Source: an uncultured Opitutales bacterium
Lineage (GTDB): Bacteria; Verrucomicrobiota; Verrucomicrobiia; Opitutales; Seribacteraceae
Reading direction: 5' to 3'
Assembly: GCA_943787575.1 (NCBI GenBank)
Contig: CALSMY010000007.1
Location: 62,001 to 126,000 of the forward strand
Length of the DNA: 64,000 bases
The notes beneath the pieces are model-generated. The model was not told the DNA's origin. It did not search any database and worked only from the letters and a program-made list of their open reading frames with translations. Within the stretch, counting starts at the first letter, position 1. Each line of letters begins with the position of its first letter. A program made the position numbers and the translations under genes. Below are positions 37,903 to 46,498 of this stretch, piece after piece.

Positions 37903-38715
37903 ATGAAATTTGCTCTCTGTAATGAAATTTTTCGCACCCTTACCTTGGAGGACGCGTTCCAAAAAATTGCTGACATCGGATATAAGGGTGTGGAAGTTGC
38001 CCCCTTTACCTTGCAAACAAACCCCAGAGATTTGAGTGAATCCGATGCCGACCGTTGCCGTACTGCCGCGGAAAAAGTGGGATTGGAAGTGGTGGGCCTG
38101 CATTGGTTGATGGCAGAGACGGAGGGTTTGCATCTGACTCACAATGATCCTGCTATTTTGGAAGTCACCAAAGAGTACTTAATTAAACTAGGTCAGTTAA
38201 CCGCGAGAATGAATGGTTCAATATTGGTGCTGGGCAGCCCCCAGCAACGCAACCTGTTGCCTGGCGTATCCTATGAAGAGGCCTTTGAGCGGGCGGTATC
38301 GCTGATGCAGGTAGTTTGCCGGGAGATCGAAGGTGATGGAGTGGCTTTTGCGATTGAGCCCCTTGCCAAAGTAGAAACCGACTTTCTCAGTTCCTGCGAG
38401 CAGGGAAGAGATTTTGTCCAAGCTGTGAACCATCCAGCCTGCGGACTGCATCTTGATGTCAAGGCAATGACCGCAGAGCCAGATGGGGTATGCCATGCCA
38501 TCCTCGAATATTATCCAGAGTGTATCCACTTCCATGCTAACGACTCGAACCTGCGTGGTCCTGGACAAGGGGCCACTAATTTCTTGGAAGTTGCCAATAC
38601 CCTCAAGGAGGTGAGCTATAAGGGGTGGGTCTCCGTAGAAGCCTTCGATTATTTTCCCACAGCTGAAGATTGTGCTAATATTTCACTAAAAAATCTCCAA
38701 AAAGTATTTCGTTAA
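37903..38715 (+). CDS. Sugar phosphate isomerase/epimerase-like TIM-barrel protein
   Basis: Xylose-isomerase-like TIM barrel (AP endonuclease 2 superfamily). D-I-G-Y-K-G-V-E-V-A-P-F is a first-strand signature. Likely metal ligands are in F-A-I-E-P-L (Glu), G-L-H-L-D-V-K (His, Asp), C-I-H-F-H-A-N-D-S-N and W-V-S-V-E-A-F-D-Y (Glu). No signal peptide, so cytosolic. Family members act on keto-sugars or inosose, or epimerise 3-keto-glycosides. Being 26 bp after the Gfo/Idh/MocA gene supports a sugar catabolic step, product unknown. Confidence 0.88.
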   Translation: MKFALCNEIFRTLTLEDAFQKIADIGYKGVEVAPFTLQTNPRDLSESDADRCRTAAEKVGLEVVGLHWLMAETEGLHLTHNDPAILEVTKEYLIKLGQLTARMNGSILVLGSPQQRNLLPGVSYEEAFERAVSLMQVVCREIEGDGVAFAIEPLAKVETDFLSSCEQGRDFVQAVNHPACGLHLDVKAMTAEPDGVCHAILEYYPECIHFHANDSNLRGPGQGATNFLEVANTLKEVSYKGWVSVEAFDYFPTAEDCANISLKNLQKVFR

Positions 38716-38768
38716 GGGGCGAATGATTGACAAACTTCAATGAAGACATTGGAGTTTTAATTTGAACC

Positions 38769-40553
38769 ATGACTTGCATGATATCCCGCCTCCATATACT
38801 TTTCCTTTTCTTACTGCTTTGGTCCACGGCTAACGGGAAGCTCTATACATGGACTGATGTAAACGGTCAAAAAATTGAGGCCGACTTTGTCCGTGCAGAT
38901 CAAAACTCCATTACCATTTCCATGGAAGGACAGGAGCTCGTTCTCCCCTTGGATTCACTAAGTGCTTTTTCGAAAGCATTGGCCATCAAACTTCGTTCGC
39001 AATCAGTTGTAAACGATACAAAAAAACAGACTTACGACTGGCAGGATACCCAAGGAAGAATCATTCGGGCTGAATTTATTGGCTCAACAAGTTCAACTGT
39101 TAAAGTACTTTGGAATGGACAGCCTTTTGAATTACCCCTTGGAAATCTTACACAAGAGTCAAGAAACCTGGCTCGTAAACTTGGTGGTGCTCCCAACACG
39201 CCCCCTCCTGCTACACCACCTCCAGTTGCTCAATCCCAACCGAAAAGTTCGACGGCAAAAACTGAAGGCACAGACCCGAACGGCCCACTAGATTTATCCG
39301 CAGAGCATGTTTGGATAAGTAAGGAAGGTCGTCCATTACGAGCCAAGTTCATCGGGCTAGAAAGTAACGAACTACTCCTCATTACTGGTTTTGGCCAAGA
39401 GGTCGAAGTGCACACCGACAATCTTTCAGATCAGGCAATTTCACTGGGAAAAAAACTTAAAGAGTTGAATGATCAAAAAAAGAAAAAGGCAAAAGCCTTT
39501 GCTTTATCCCGCAGCAAAATGAAAGTGCCTAAAGTCACTGCAAATGACTTAGATAAAGTGCAGGACCTTACGAATACAGAAGGAGTTTCCATATCAGCAA
39601 CTTTCTTGGAGGCAGATGACTACTTGGTTACCCTATTCCTTAAGGGTCGAAGTAACCCCATTGAACTGCCTTGGGAAAAGTTCAGTTCTCAAAGCCAAGT
39701 CCTCCTCGAAGCACTCAGAAGAAAGAGCCTCACTGTAAATCGTACCCCATCGATTTCGCCTGCAAAAGGCTCAAGGTTAGCCTCTTTTGCAAATGGGCCA
39801 TTCAAGGGATACAACACCGTTTTTCAGTCCGAGAGGTTCGATGCTGCCTTAAGCTGGACGGGAAGCTCGGTTAAGATTTGGCTCAAAAACAGCAAGGATC
39901 CATCCAAACCGCCCAAAACTTTTGGGATCGGGTTTGGCACGCGTTATACAGATAAGAGCAACCCAGAAAAGCATCGCAGGCGATCCAGAAAGATCACCGG
40001 TTTCGAAAATCCTCCAGAGGCTTCCATGAAGAGAGAGAAAACCACTGTTTCCGGTAGTTTAAATAACGGTGGTACATTTCAGTACGATATTCAAATCAAT
40101 GATAAAGGATTAACCCTATGGTCCAAAATGAGTGATCCAAGTGGAGAGAAAGAACCAACAAATATTAGTATTAACACTTCTATCCCCGGAATTGTTCCCG
40201 ACTCTAAAAATAAATCGATGAAAGAAGTCATGACTTACATCGGCGATGGCTCCCTTGTTCTAAAACCAGCATCTGGTAAAAGCCGAATTTTTCCTTACAA
40301 GGAAAAATGGATTACAACCAATGCCAAGTATAAGGGGCAAAAATTTGGGGCAATGGATTCGGCAACCCTTATGGGGTTTCCCTATGGAAACAGGATATCT
40401 TTTATGGCTACTGGTTCAGGGATGAGCTTTGGAAAAGATGTAGCATACGGGAGAGTATTTCCATTCCAGGGCTTATCTCTAACCTACAGGAATGGTTCTT
40501 CTCCTAAACTGATTCCTCAAAACCGAGCATTTAAAGTATTGATACTACCTTAA
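38769..40553 (+). CDS. Secreted protein with four SHD1-like repeats
   Basis: 594 residues with a signal peptide (about 1-23, H-I-L-F-L-F-L-L-L-W-S-T-A-N-G). Four repeats with the plan W-x-x-x-x-G-x-x-x-x-A-x-F follow at about residues 27-75 (W-T-D-V-N-G-Q-K-I-E-A-D-F), 84-133 (W-Q-D-T-Q-G-R-I-I-R-A-E-F), 182-232 and 263-313. This is the SLA1-homology-domain-1-like unit known from Planctomycetes and Verrucomicrobia. A Pro/Thr linker separates repeats 2 and 3. The last 270 residues form a separate region with Gly-rich beta segments, no family seen. ATG at 38778 is an equally good start. Ligand unknown. Confidence 0.75.
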   Translation: MTCMISRLHILFLFLLLWSTANGKLYTWTDVNGQKIEADFVRADQNSITISMEGQELVLPLDSLSAFSKALAIKLRSQSVVNDTKKQTYDWQDTQGRIIRAEFIGSTSSTVKVLWNGQPFELPLGNLTQESRNLARKLGGAPNTPPPATPPPVAQSQPKSSTAKTEGTDPNGPLDLSAEHVWISKEGRPLRAKFIGLESNELLLITGFGQEVEVHTDNLSDQAISLGKKLKELNDQKKKKAKAFALSRSKMKVPKVTANDLDKVQDLTNTEGVSISATFLEADDYLVTLFLKGRSNPIELPWEKFSSQSQVLLEALRRKSLTVNRTPSISPAKGSRLASFANGPFKGYNTVFQSERFDAALSWTGSSVKIWLKNSKDPSKPPKTFGIGFGTRYTDKSNPEKHRRRSRKITGFENPPEASMKREKTTVSGSLNNGGTFQYDIQINDKGLTLWSKMSDPSGEKEPTNISINTSIPGIVPDSKNKSMKEVMTYIGDGSLVLKPASGKSRIFPYKEKWITTNAKYKGQKFGAMDSATLMGFPYGNRISFMATGSGMSFGKDVAYGRVFPFQGLSLTYRNGSSPKLIPQNRAFKVLILP

Positions 40554-40749
40554 AATGACTGAAATGGTACCGGCGGAGGGATTCAAAAGAAAAACACTCT
40601 CAAAAACAGCCGAACACAGGTTCAGAAAGTTTGGCCCCCCCCAAAAAAAAATGCCTTTATCAAAATCCTTTCCTCCAATGAAGGTAAACCTTACAACCGC
40701 AGATGCTACCGCAAGATCCAGTTCGTCCATCTTCGCAACTGGGACCTTA

Positions 40750-40785
40750 GCCCTTTGTTAAAAAGGGCAATAGGAATAGTTTTTT
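40750..40785 (+). terminator. Possible rho-independent terminator
   Basis: Stem GCCCTTT (40750-40756) pairs with AAAGGGC (40762-40768) across a 5-nt loop. A T6 run (40780-40785) follows after 11 nt rather than immediately, so the fit is imperfect. It lies between the SHD1-repeat gene and tRNA-Lys. Confidence 0.4.
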
Positions 40786-40830
40786 ATCATTGATCATAAA
40801 AGGTGGACTTTTATAGTTCTGACTTTCGTT

Positions 40831-40906
40831 GGGGGTGTAGCTCAGTTGGTAGAGCAGTGGACTCTTAATCCATTTGTCGGGGGTTCGAGCCCCCCCGCCC
40901 CTACCA
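40831..40906 (+). tRNA. tRNA-Lys (anticodon CTT)
   Basis: 76 nt including an encoded CCA. The acceptor GGGGGTG pairs with CGCCCCT. The D-arm has TAGCTCAGTTGGTAGAGC. The anticodon stem GTGGA/TCCAT frames the loop CTCTTAA, anticodon CTT. The T-arm GGGGG-TTCGAGC-CCCCC is followed by discriminator A and CCA. All helices are intact, so it should be functional. Confidence 0.97.
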
Positions 40907-41082
40907 TTCCCAACTGCCTTACTCGACAATTGATATCAAATCTTCGTATTTTGTAGGTGAAAAGATTGAGCAAGCAAAGGTGTCTATCTGACAATTTCCT
41001 GAAAATATCTGCCTGATTGTGTCCATACCTCTAATTAAATTGCGATAGATAAAGGCGAGACCCTATTTTAAAGGGACTTAGT

Positions 41083-41128
41083 TAACTTTAAGAGTCTTGT
41101 TGCTCTATTAACTGAGCTACGCAGGCAT
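41083..41128 (-). pseudogene. Degenerate tRNA-Lys(CTT)-like 5' half
   Basis: On the minus strand the sequence GTAGCTCAGTTAATAGAGCA (41101-41120) matches a tRNA D-arm, and a CTCTTAA loop with anticodon CTT follows at 41088-41094. The anticodon stem does not pair well, no TTCGA T-loop is found and no 3' acceptor matches TGCCTGC. It is therefore a fragment, 180 bp from and inverted relative to the intact tRNA-Lys. Confidence 0.6.
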
Positions 41129-41171
41129 TTAGGTGAGCACGACTAGACAGCCTGAGAAAAAGGGACAATCC

Positions 41172-41897
41172 TTATTCCAAAGCAAACTTTACCTGTACCC
41201 TGACTTCGGTGCTAAGTTCACTTGGGGCTTGGACAGGTACACTTTCTGCCATCATCGCATCAGAATGCATCATTCTACGTGCATGAATAGGATGGTTGGA
41301 ACCACCCAATTCCTGAATGGTGAGGGGCAGCCCAACTTTTACTTGAGGAAATTTTTCAGAAGCAAGAGCACCCGCAAGAACCTCTGCCTTATTTAATGCA
41401 TCTTCCATCGCCCGGACTCTGGCTTCTTCCACATATTCTTCATTATCATCCAGCGCAAAGCTAAGAGACTCAAAATTATTTCCCCCAGCATCAACCGTGG
41501 TTTGCATAATCTCTCCCACCCGATCGAGATCGTAAATACGAACAACGATAATATTAGATACCTGATAGCCGGTAACTAACGGTGGCAAGCCCTTACGATA
41601 TTGGCGTTGCGGAGTAATTTGGAATCGAGCTGTTTCGTAATGTTCTTCATCCACGCCCATCTCCTCAAGAACATCAAAAATTTTCAAAATTGACGCATTA
41701 TTTAACTCAGTTGCTAATTTTGCGGTTTTAGCAGTGGATAAAACACCCATACGCAGAATGGCGAGATCGGGGGAGGCACTTACTTTTCCAGTTCCACTAA
41801 CATTGATCCAACGATCAGACTCTTGCTCCGATTGGTGACCATGCAAAGCGGAAAAAAGAAGAAGAAAGCTTAGGAGAATTTTATTATTTATAATCAT
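41172..41897 (-). CDS. SIMPL domain (DUF541) periplasmic protein
   Basis: A signal peptide follows the ATG at 41897 (M-I-I-N-N-K-I-L-L-S-F-L-L-L-F). The frame from 41930 would overlap the upstream gene, so it is rejected. The domain begins with I-N-V-S-G-T-G-K-V-S-A-S-P-D-L-A and includes T-G-Y-Q-V-S-N-I-I-V-V-R-I and A-M-E-D-A-L-N-K-A-E-V-L-A, the pattern of SIMPL/DUF541 proteins (BP26 type). 241 residues is the usual size. Envelope or oxidative stress roles are reported for the family; specific function unknown. Confidence 0.9.
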   Translation of the reverse strand: MIINNKILLSFLLLFSALHGHQSEQESDRWINVSGTGKVSASPDLAILRMGVLSTAKTAKLATELNNASILKIFDVLEEMGVDEEHYETARFQITPQRQYRKGLPPLVTGYQVSNIIVVRIYDLDRVGEIMQTTVDAGGNNFESLSFALDDNEEYVEEARVRAMEDALNKAEVLAGALASEKFPQVKVGLPLTIQELGGSNHPIHARRMMHSDAMMAESVPVQAPSELSTEVRVQVKFALE

Positions 41898-41910
41898 TGT
41901 ATAAAAATTT

Positions 41911-42828
41911 TTAAAGTGAGGTCGGACCACTCAAGTCCTTTTTAGCTAATTTGAGAGTTTTCAAGTCTTTCCTCAAGACCGTTATTTTATTTTGGGCAAA
42001 GTTTTGATTAGTAACTTGATACTCGATTCCCCACCCACCAAATTTATGACCATTTCTTTTACCAGTTAGATCATGAAAGAATTTTTTTGGACCCATGATT
42101 TGTTCGAAATGCAAATAATATGAAGAGGTCATTGGAGAATCCATCTCACTTGTTAACTGAAAAGGAGGTCCGCCCATTTTAAAGTCACGCAATATTAAAT
42201 AGCCAATCGGTTTTTTAAGGGCTGAATAAGACAAGGCTTCCTTTTTGACCTCAAAGGATTGCACTAGCAGTCTCTTGTTGGGATCTTGCATATTAGTTGG
42301 TCTAAAAAACGATTCTTTTGAAGTCACATGAATCAACTCTTTGTAAGGGACTCGAAGTCGCAACCAATACCTCGGATGTCTCTTGGTTACAGGGTCGATT
42401 TTGCTTAAATCCTCAAGTTCTACCTTCTTAACACCCTCCCAAGACGCCAAACGAAATCGAGAAGGAATCCTTTCGTACTTGGTGCAGATTAAACCAAATG
42501 TAGGCTCCGGTATTTTTTCCACCTTCTCGATTTGAGTTTCTTGATTGGTAGCTTTTTCAACAGGGATTACTTCCTTTTTTACTTCTCTTACCAACATCGG
42601 AGGAGGTGCAGTTGGTTTATCGGGCAAAGGCTCAAAAGGAATAACTTCAAGAGTTTTGGGCTCCACTTTAACTGGCTGCGGTGGGGCAACTTGAGGGATT
42701 TCCTGCTTCACAATTTCTTTTGGTTTTGTTGAACCCCCTAAAAACTCCACAATTTTTTCTCGAAAAATCATGATTCCTAAAAACGCGACCCATAATAAGG
42801 CTAGGACAATGAGAGATTTTTTAATCAA
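41911..42828 (-). CDS. Hypothetical membrane-anchored proline-rich protein
   Basis: 305 residues. A short membrane helix (about 4-22) is followed by a Pro/Lys/Val/Glu-rich linker (residues 35-100), similar in composition to TonB-type spacers, then a globular domain with conserved-looking W-L-R-L-R-V-P-Y-K-E-L, G-Y-L-I-L-R-D-F-K and G-G-W-G-I-E-Y-Q-V. No family is recognised. It is 13 bp before the SIMPL gene on the same strand, so both are probably co-transcribed envelope proteins. Confidence 0.7.
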   Translation of the reverse strand: MIKKSLIVLALLWVAFLGIMIFREKIVEFLGGSTKPKEIVKQEIPQVAPPQPVKVEPKTLEVIPFEPLPDKPTAPPPMLVREVKKEVIPVEKATNQETQIEKVEKIPEPTFGLICTKYERIPSRFRLASWEGVKKVELEDLSKIDPVTKRHPRYWLRLRVPYKELIHVTSKESFFRPTNMQDPNKRLLVQSFEVKKEALSYSALKKPIGYLILRDFKMGGPPFQLTSEMDSPMTSSYYLHFEQIMGPKKFFHDLTGKRNGHKFGGWGIEYQVTNQNFAQNKITVLRKDLKTLKLAKKDLSGPTSL

Positions 42829-42879
42829 AATTAAAGTTAGTTATTAATTAGTACATCAGCCAACAATCGAAGTGTAAAC

Positions 42880-43500
42880 TCAGCTTTTGACCTGGGTTAC
42901 AATATCAAGTTGATCAAACCATGTTCTTAAAAGCTCCATCGGAAGCCCGATAACATTGCTTCGTGAACCTTTGAACGAGCGGACGATTAAATCTGCACGG
43001 GTTTGCAGAGCATAAGCACCAGCCTTATCCAAGGGGTTAACAAATTGAAAATATTCTTCTATTGTAGAATCGTCCAAAACCTTGAAACTAACTAAAGAAC
43101 TAACTACCTTACATTTTTCGATCTCTTGGGAGCGATTCACTAAACAAACTCCTGTAAGAACAGAATGAGTTTTTCCTGACAATCGAGTCAACATGGATTT
43201 GGCTTCAACTAAGTCAATTGGTTTACCCAGAGAATCATCTCCCAAAACTACCAATGTATCTGCTCCTAAAACCCATTTATCGGGATAACGCTGAGAAACT
43301 GCACTAGCCTTCAGCCTGGCATTTTCCATTGCTAATGGAATCGATCCATCCGGGTGTACTTTCAATTCGGATACAGCTGATGTCTCTACAATAAAATCCT
43401 CCAGAAGTCTGGCCAGTAGTTCCTTTCTTCTAGGAGAGCCGGATGCCAAAACAAAAGAATAATTCGGCTTCTGGGTGGCTTTTTTAAGATCGGCAGACAT
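42880..43500 (-). CDS. maf: Maf family nucleotide pyrophosphatase
   Basis: House-cleaning nucleoside triphosphate pyrophosphatase. The N-terminal motif L-A-S-G-S-P-R-R-K-E-L-L, followed by G-A-D-T-L-V-V, A-K-S-M-L-T-R-L-S-G-K-T-H and D-K-A-G-A-Y-A-L-Q, is diagnostic. ATG at 43500 gives 206 residues; starts upstream add an unalignable segment. It is divergent from nadE with a 46-bp gap. Confidence 0.95.
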   Translation of the reverse strand: MSADLKKATQKPNYSFVLASGSPRRKELLARLLEDFIVETSAVSELKVHPDGSIPLAMENARLKASAVSQRYPDKWVLGADTLVVLGDDSLGKPIDLVEAKSMLTRLSGKTHSVLTGVCLVNRSQEIEKCKVVSSLVSFKVLDDSTIEEYFQFVNPLDKAGAYALQTRADLIVRSFKGSRSNVIGLPMELLRTWFDQLDIVTQVKS

Positions 43501-43546
43501 AATAAGCTGATATTTGCATGTTAACTGATATCCACATTTCAACAAG

Positions 43547-45169
43547 ATGAAGATTGGAATTGCTCAGATAAATTCAACGGTTGGAGATTTAACCGGTAAT
43601 TTTGATATCCTACGATGTGCCTACGATAAACTTTCGAGCGATGGTGCCGACCTGGTTATTTTTCCTGAACTTGCCCTAAGTGGATACCCTCCACGAGACT
43701 TATTACTCAAAAAACGATTTGGTGAGGATTGTGCAGAAAAATTAAATCAATTTGCAAAGCTTACAGATGCATGCCCTGCCCTTTTAGGCTTCCCCGAGAA
43801 GATAGACTTAAAACAAGGCCGATCTTATTACAATTCGGCTGCTCTTTGTTTTGAAGGCGAAGTAAAACAAGTTTTTCGTAAACGACTTTTGCCCACTTAC
43901 GATGTTTTTGATGAGGACCGCTATTTTGAAAGCGGTACTAGTCCTCTATATTTTTCTCTCTCAGGGAAAAAAATTGCGGTCTCTATTTGCGAAGATATCT
44001 GGAATTCTAATGGCACCCGGCATTCAGAAAATCCAGTCAACGAAATCGCAGGTGAGAAACTGGACTTATTGATTAACCTTTCTGCGAGTCCCTGGCATAT
44101 TGATAAAAAAACACAAAGGTCTACCATCCTTCAGGAGGTGGTGCAAAAAATCAATTGTCCATTGGTTTATGTCAATTCAGTGGGAGGAAACGACGAACTT
44201 ATCTTTGACGGGAGTTCCGTGGTCCTTGATAGCTCCGCAAATCCGACCCATTTCTGCCCATCTTTTGAAAGCAGTTGCCAAATAGTCGATTTGGAAAAAA
44301 CACTGCCTATTGAACCCTTAAACGAGAATGAACTTCAATGCATTCGCCAAGCCATTGTCCTGGGCTTGCGTGATTACACCCACAAAAGCGGCTTCAAAAA
44401 AGGACTTATTGGATTGAGCGGTGGAATTGATTCAGCACTTACCGCGGCACTCGCAGTTGAAGCCTTAGGAAGAGAGAACATCATTGGCATAAGTTTACCC
44501 TCATCGATTTCAAGCGACCATAGCAAAGACGATGCACGGAGTCTTGCTGAAAACCTCGGTATTGAATACCACTCTTTACCGATTCAGAAAATTGTGGACT
44601 CTGCAGAAAGTGAACTTGCTGCCCTCTTTGCTGGTATGAGCCCAGATGTTACCGAAGAAAACCTTCAAGCAAGAAGCCGAGGGCTTTTACTCATGGCAGT
44701 CTCCAATAAGTTAGGAGCTCTTCTGCTAACCACCGGAAATAAAAGTGAATTAGCGGTTGGATACTGTACTCTTTATGGTGACATGTGTGGCGGCCTTGCG
44801 GTCATTTCCGATATACCCAAGACCAAAGTTTTTGCGCTAGCCAGACACATGAATAAAAATGGCGAAATCATTCCACTGAGCACCATTGAAAAACCTCCCT
44901 CTGCTGAGCTTCGCCCAGACCAAAAAGATAGTGATTCCCTTCCTGAGTATAATATTTTGGACGGAATCTTACAGAGTTATGTTGAAGATGGCCTCTCCAT
45001 ACATGCTATTATTGAACAAGGTTACCCGGAAGATACCGTGAGGAGAATTGTCAGGCTCGTCGATCGTAACGAATACAAACGAAAACAAGCAGCTCCAGGT
45101 CTCAAAATTACCTCTCTTGCCTTTGGAATCGGGAGGCGAATGCCTATCGTACAAAAATACAGCAATTAA
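43547..45169 (+). CDS. nadE: Glutamine-dependent NAD+ synthetase
   Basis: Last step of NAD synthesis. It has an N-terminal nitrilase-type glutaminase (Glu in [11 protein letters not shown], Lys in K-R-L-L-P-T-Y, Cys in S-I-C-E-D-I-W) and a C-terminal synthetase with the ATP loop [10 protein letters not shown] near residue 283 and [11 protein letters not shown]. 540 residues, the common two-domain form. hemL follows after 15 bp. Confidence 0.97.
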   Translation: MKIGIAQINSTVGDLTGNFDILRCAYDKLSSDGADLVIFPELALSGYPPRDLLLKKRFGEDCAEKLNQFAKLTDACPALLGFPEKIDLKQGRSYYNSAALCFEGEVKQVFRKRLLPTYDVFDEDRYFESGTSPLYFSLSGKKIAVSICEDIWNSNGTRHSENPVNEIAGEKLDLLINLSASPWHIDKKTQRSTILQEVVQKINCPLVYVNSVGGNDELIFDGSSVVLDSSANPTHFCPSFESSCQIVDLEKTLPIEPLNENELQCIRQAIVLGLRDYTHKSGFKKGLIGLSGGIDSALTAALAVEALGRENIIGISLPSSISSDHSKDDARSLAENLGIEYHSLPIQKIVDSAESELAALFAGMSPDVTEENLQARSRGLLLMAVSNKLGALLLTTGNKSELAVGYCTLYGDMCGGLAVISDIPKTKVFALARHMNKNGEIIPLSTIEKPPSAELRPDQKDSDSLPEYNILDGILQSYVEDGLSIHAIIEQGYPEDTVRRIVRLVDRNEYKRKQAAPGLKITSLAFGIGRRMPIVQKYSN

Positions 45170-45184
45170 TTTATCATTATTTCC

Positions 45185-46465
45185 ATGAAAAATTCTCAAT
45201 CCCTGTTTGAAAGAGCCAAAAAAATTATTCCTGGAGGTGTAAACTCTCCAGTTCGGGCATTCCGCTCTGTGGGAGGCACGCCCTTTTTTACCGCTAAAGC
45301 ATCTGGCAGTCGTCTTACCACTGCAGATAATAAGGAATTAATTGATTATGTCTGCACTTGGGGACCGGCCATTCACGGACACGATCATCCCAAAATTCGT
45401 GAAGCAATTAGTGACGCCCTGAGTAAAGGTACGAGCTTTGGTACCCCAGGACCTGCTGAAGTGGAAATGGCCGAATTAATTGTCGAACTCGTACCCTCGG
45501 TAGAAAAGGTTCGTATGTGCAATAGCGGAACAGAGGCTACTATGTCAGCTATTCGCTTGGCTAGAGGTTATACCGGTCGGGATAAAATCATTAAATTTGC
45601 AGGTTGTTACCACGGTCATGTGGACAGCCTATTAGTGAAGGCCGGCTCCGGTGCCCTGACCTTAGGAAATCCAGACAGTGCCGGGGTACCCGCATCGTTT
45701 GCCGCCGAAACCCTAGTGCTACCATACAATGACTTGAATGCCGTGGCAGATACCTTGGCATCAACTTCTGAACAAATAGCCGCCATTATCGTCGAACCTT
45801 ATCCGGCAAATTGCGGTTTAATCTTACCAATGGATGGCTACCTTGAAGGATTGCGCTCACTTTGTTCCGAACACGGGGTAGTCCTGATCTTTGACGAAGT
45901 AATGACCGGATTTCGCTTGGGTTTGGGTGGCGTCCAAGAAAGGACTGGAATCACACCAGATTTAACGGCTATGGGAAAAATAATTGGAGGCGGACTTCCC
46001 GTGGGTGCCTTTGGTGGAAAAGTGGAAATCATGGATCACTTATCCCCCATTGGACCTGTCTATCAAGCCGGCACCTTGAGTGGAAATCCTTTGGCGATGG
46101 CTGCCGGGATTGCATCCCTCAAACTACTTAAGGAATCGAGCCCCTATGATCGATTGGAATCAATGGGGAGGGAGCTATCTTCCGGTCTTAAAGAAATGGC
46201 TCAGTCTAGAGGGATTCCATTGCAAGTCCCACAAGTCGGATCGATGTTTTGTTTATTTTTCTCCGAAAGTCCGGTCGTTCAATTCGAAGACTCAACCCAG
46301 GCAAAGCATGAAAACTTTAATGCCTTTTTCAATGCATGCCTCAACAGAGGTCTTTATTTACCACCTTCTTCTTACGAAACTTGTTTTATCAGTGCAGCTC
46401 ACCAGAAAATTGATATCTCTAAAACATTGGAAATTTTTGAGGATTCATTTAGTTGTTTTTGTTGA
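45185..46465 (+). CDS. hemL: Glutamate-1-semialdehyde 2,1-aminomutase
   Basis: PLP enzyme making 5-aminolevulinate in the C5 heme pathway. [10 protein letters not shown] near the start, [23 protein letters not shown] and the PLP-lysine in [16 protein letters not shown] are all typical of HemL. 426 residues. It sits 15 bp after nadE and 33 bp before a secreted hypothetical. Heme supply matches the many cytochromes in this genome. Confidence 0.97.
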   Translation: MKNSQSLFERAKKIIPGGVNSPVRAFRSVGGTPFFTAKASGSRLTTADNKELIDYVCTWGPAIHGHDHPKIREAISDALSKGTSFGTPGPAEVEMAELIVELVPSVEKVRMCNSGTEATMSAIRLARGYTGRDKIIKFAGCYHGHVDSLLVKAGSGALTLGNPDSAGVPASFAAETLVLPYNDLNAVADTLASTSEQIAAIIVEPYPANCGLILPMDGYLEGLRSLCSEHGVVLIFDEVMTGFRLGLGGVQERTGITPDLTAMGKIIGGGLPVGAFGGKVEIMDHLSPIGPVYQAGTLSGNPLAMAAGIASLKLLKESSPYDRLESMGRELSSGLKEMAQSRGIPLQVPQVGSMFCLFFSESPVVQFEDSTQAKHENFNAFFNACLNRGLYLPPSSYETCFISAAHQKIDISKTLEIFEDSFSCFC

Positions 46466-46498
46466 CCTTTCACTTCACTCAAAGAGATAACGAACTTA

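Noticed and set aside
40555-40761. 68-codon plus-strand frame after the SHD1 gene
   Set aside because: Lys/Ser/Pro-biased sequence with no family or ribosome site, and it runs into the possible terminator hairpin.
41030-41130. A second functional tRNA-Lys on the minus strand
   Set aside because: Only the D-arm and anticodon loop match; anticodon stem, T-arm and 3' acceptor do not fold.
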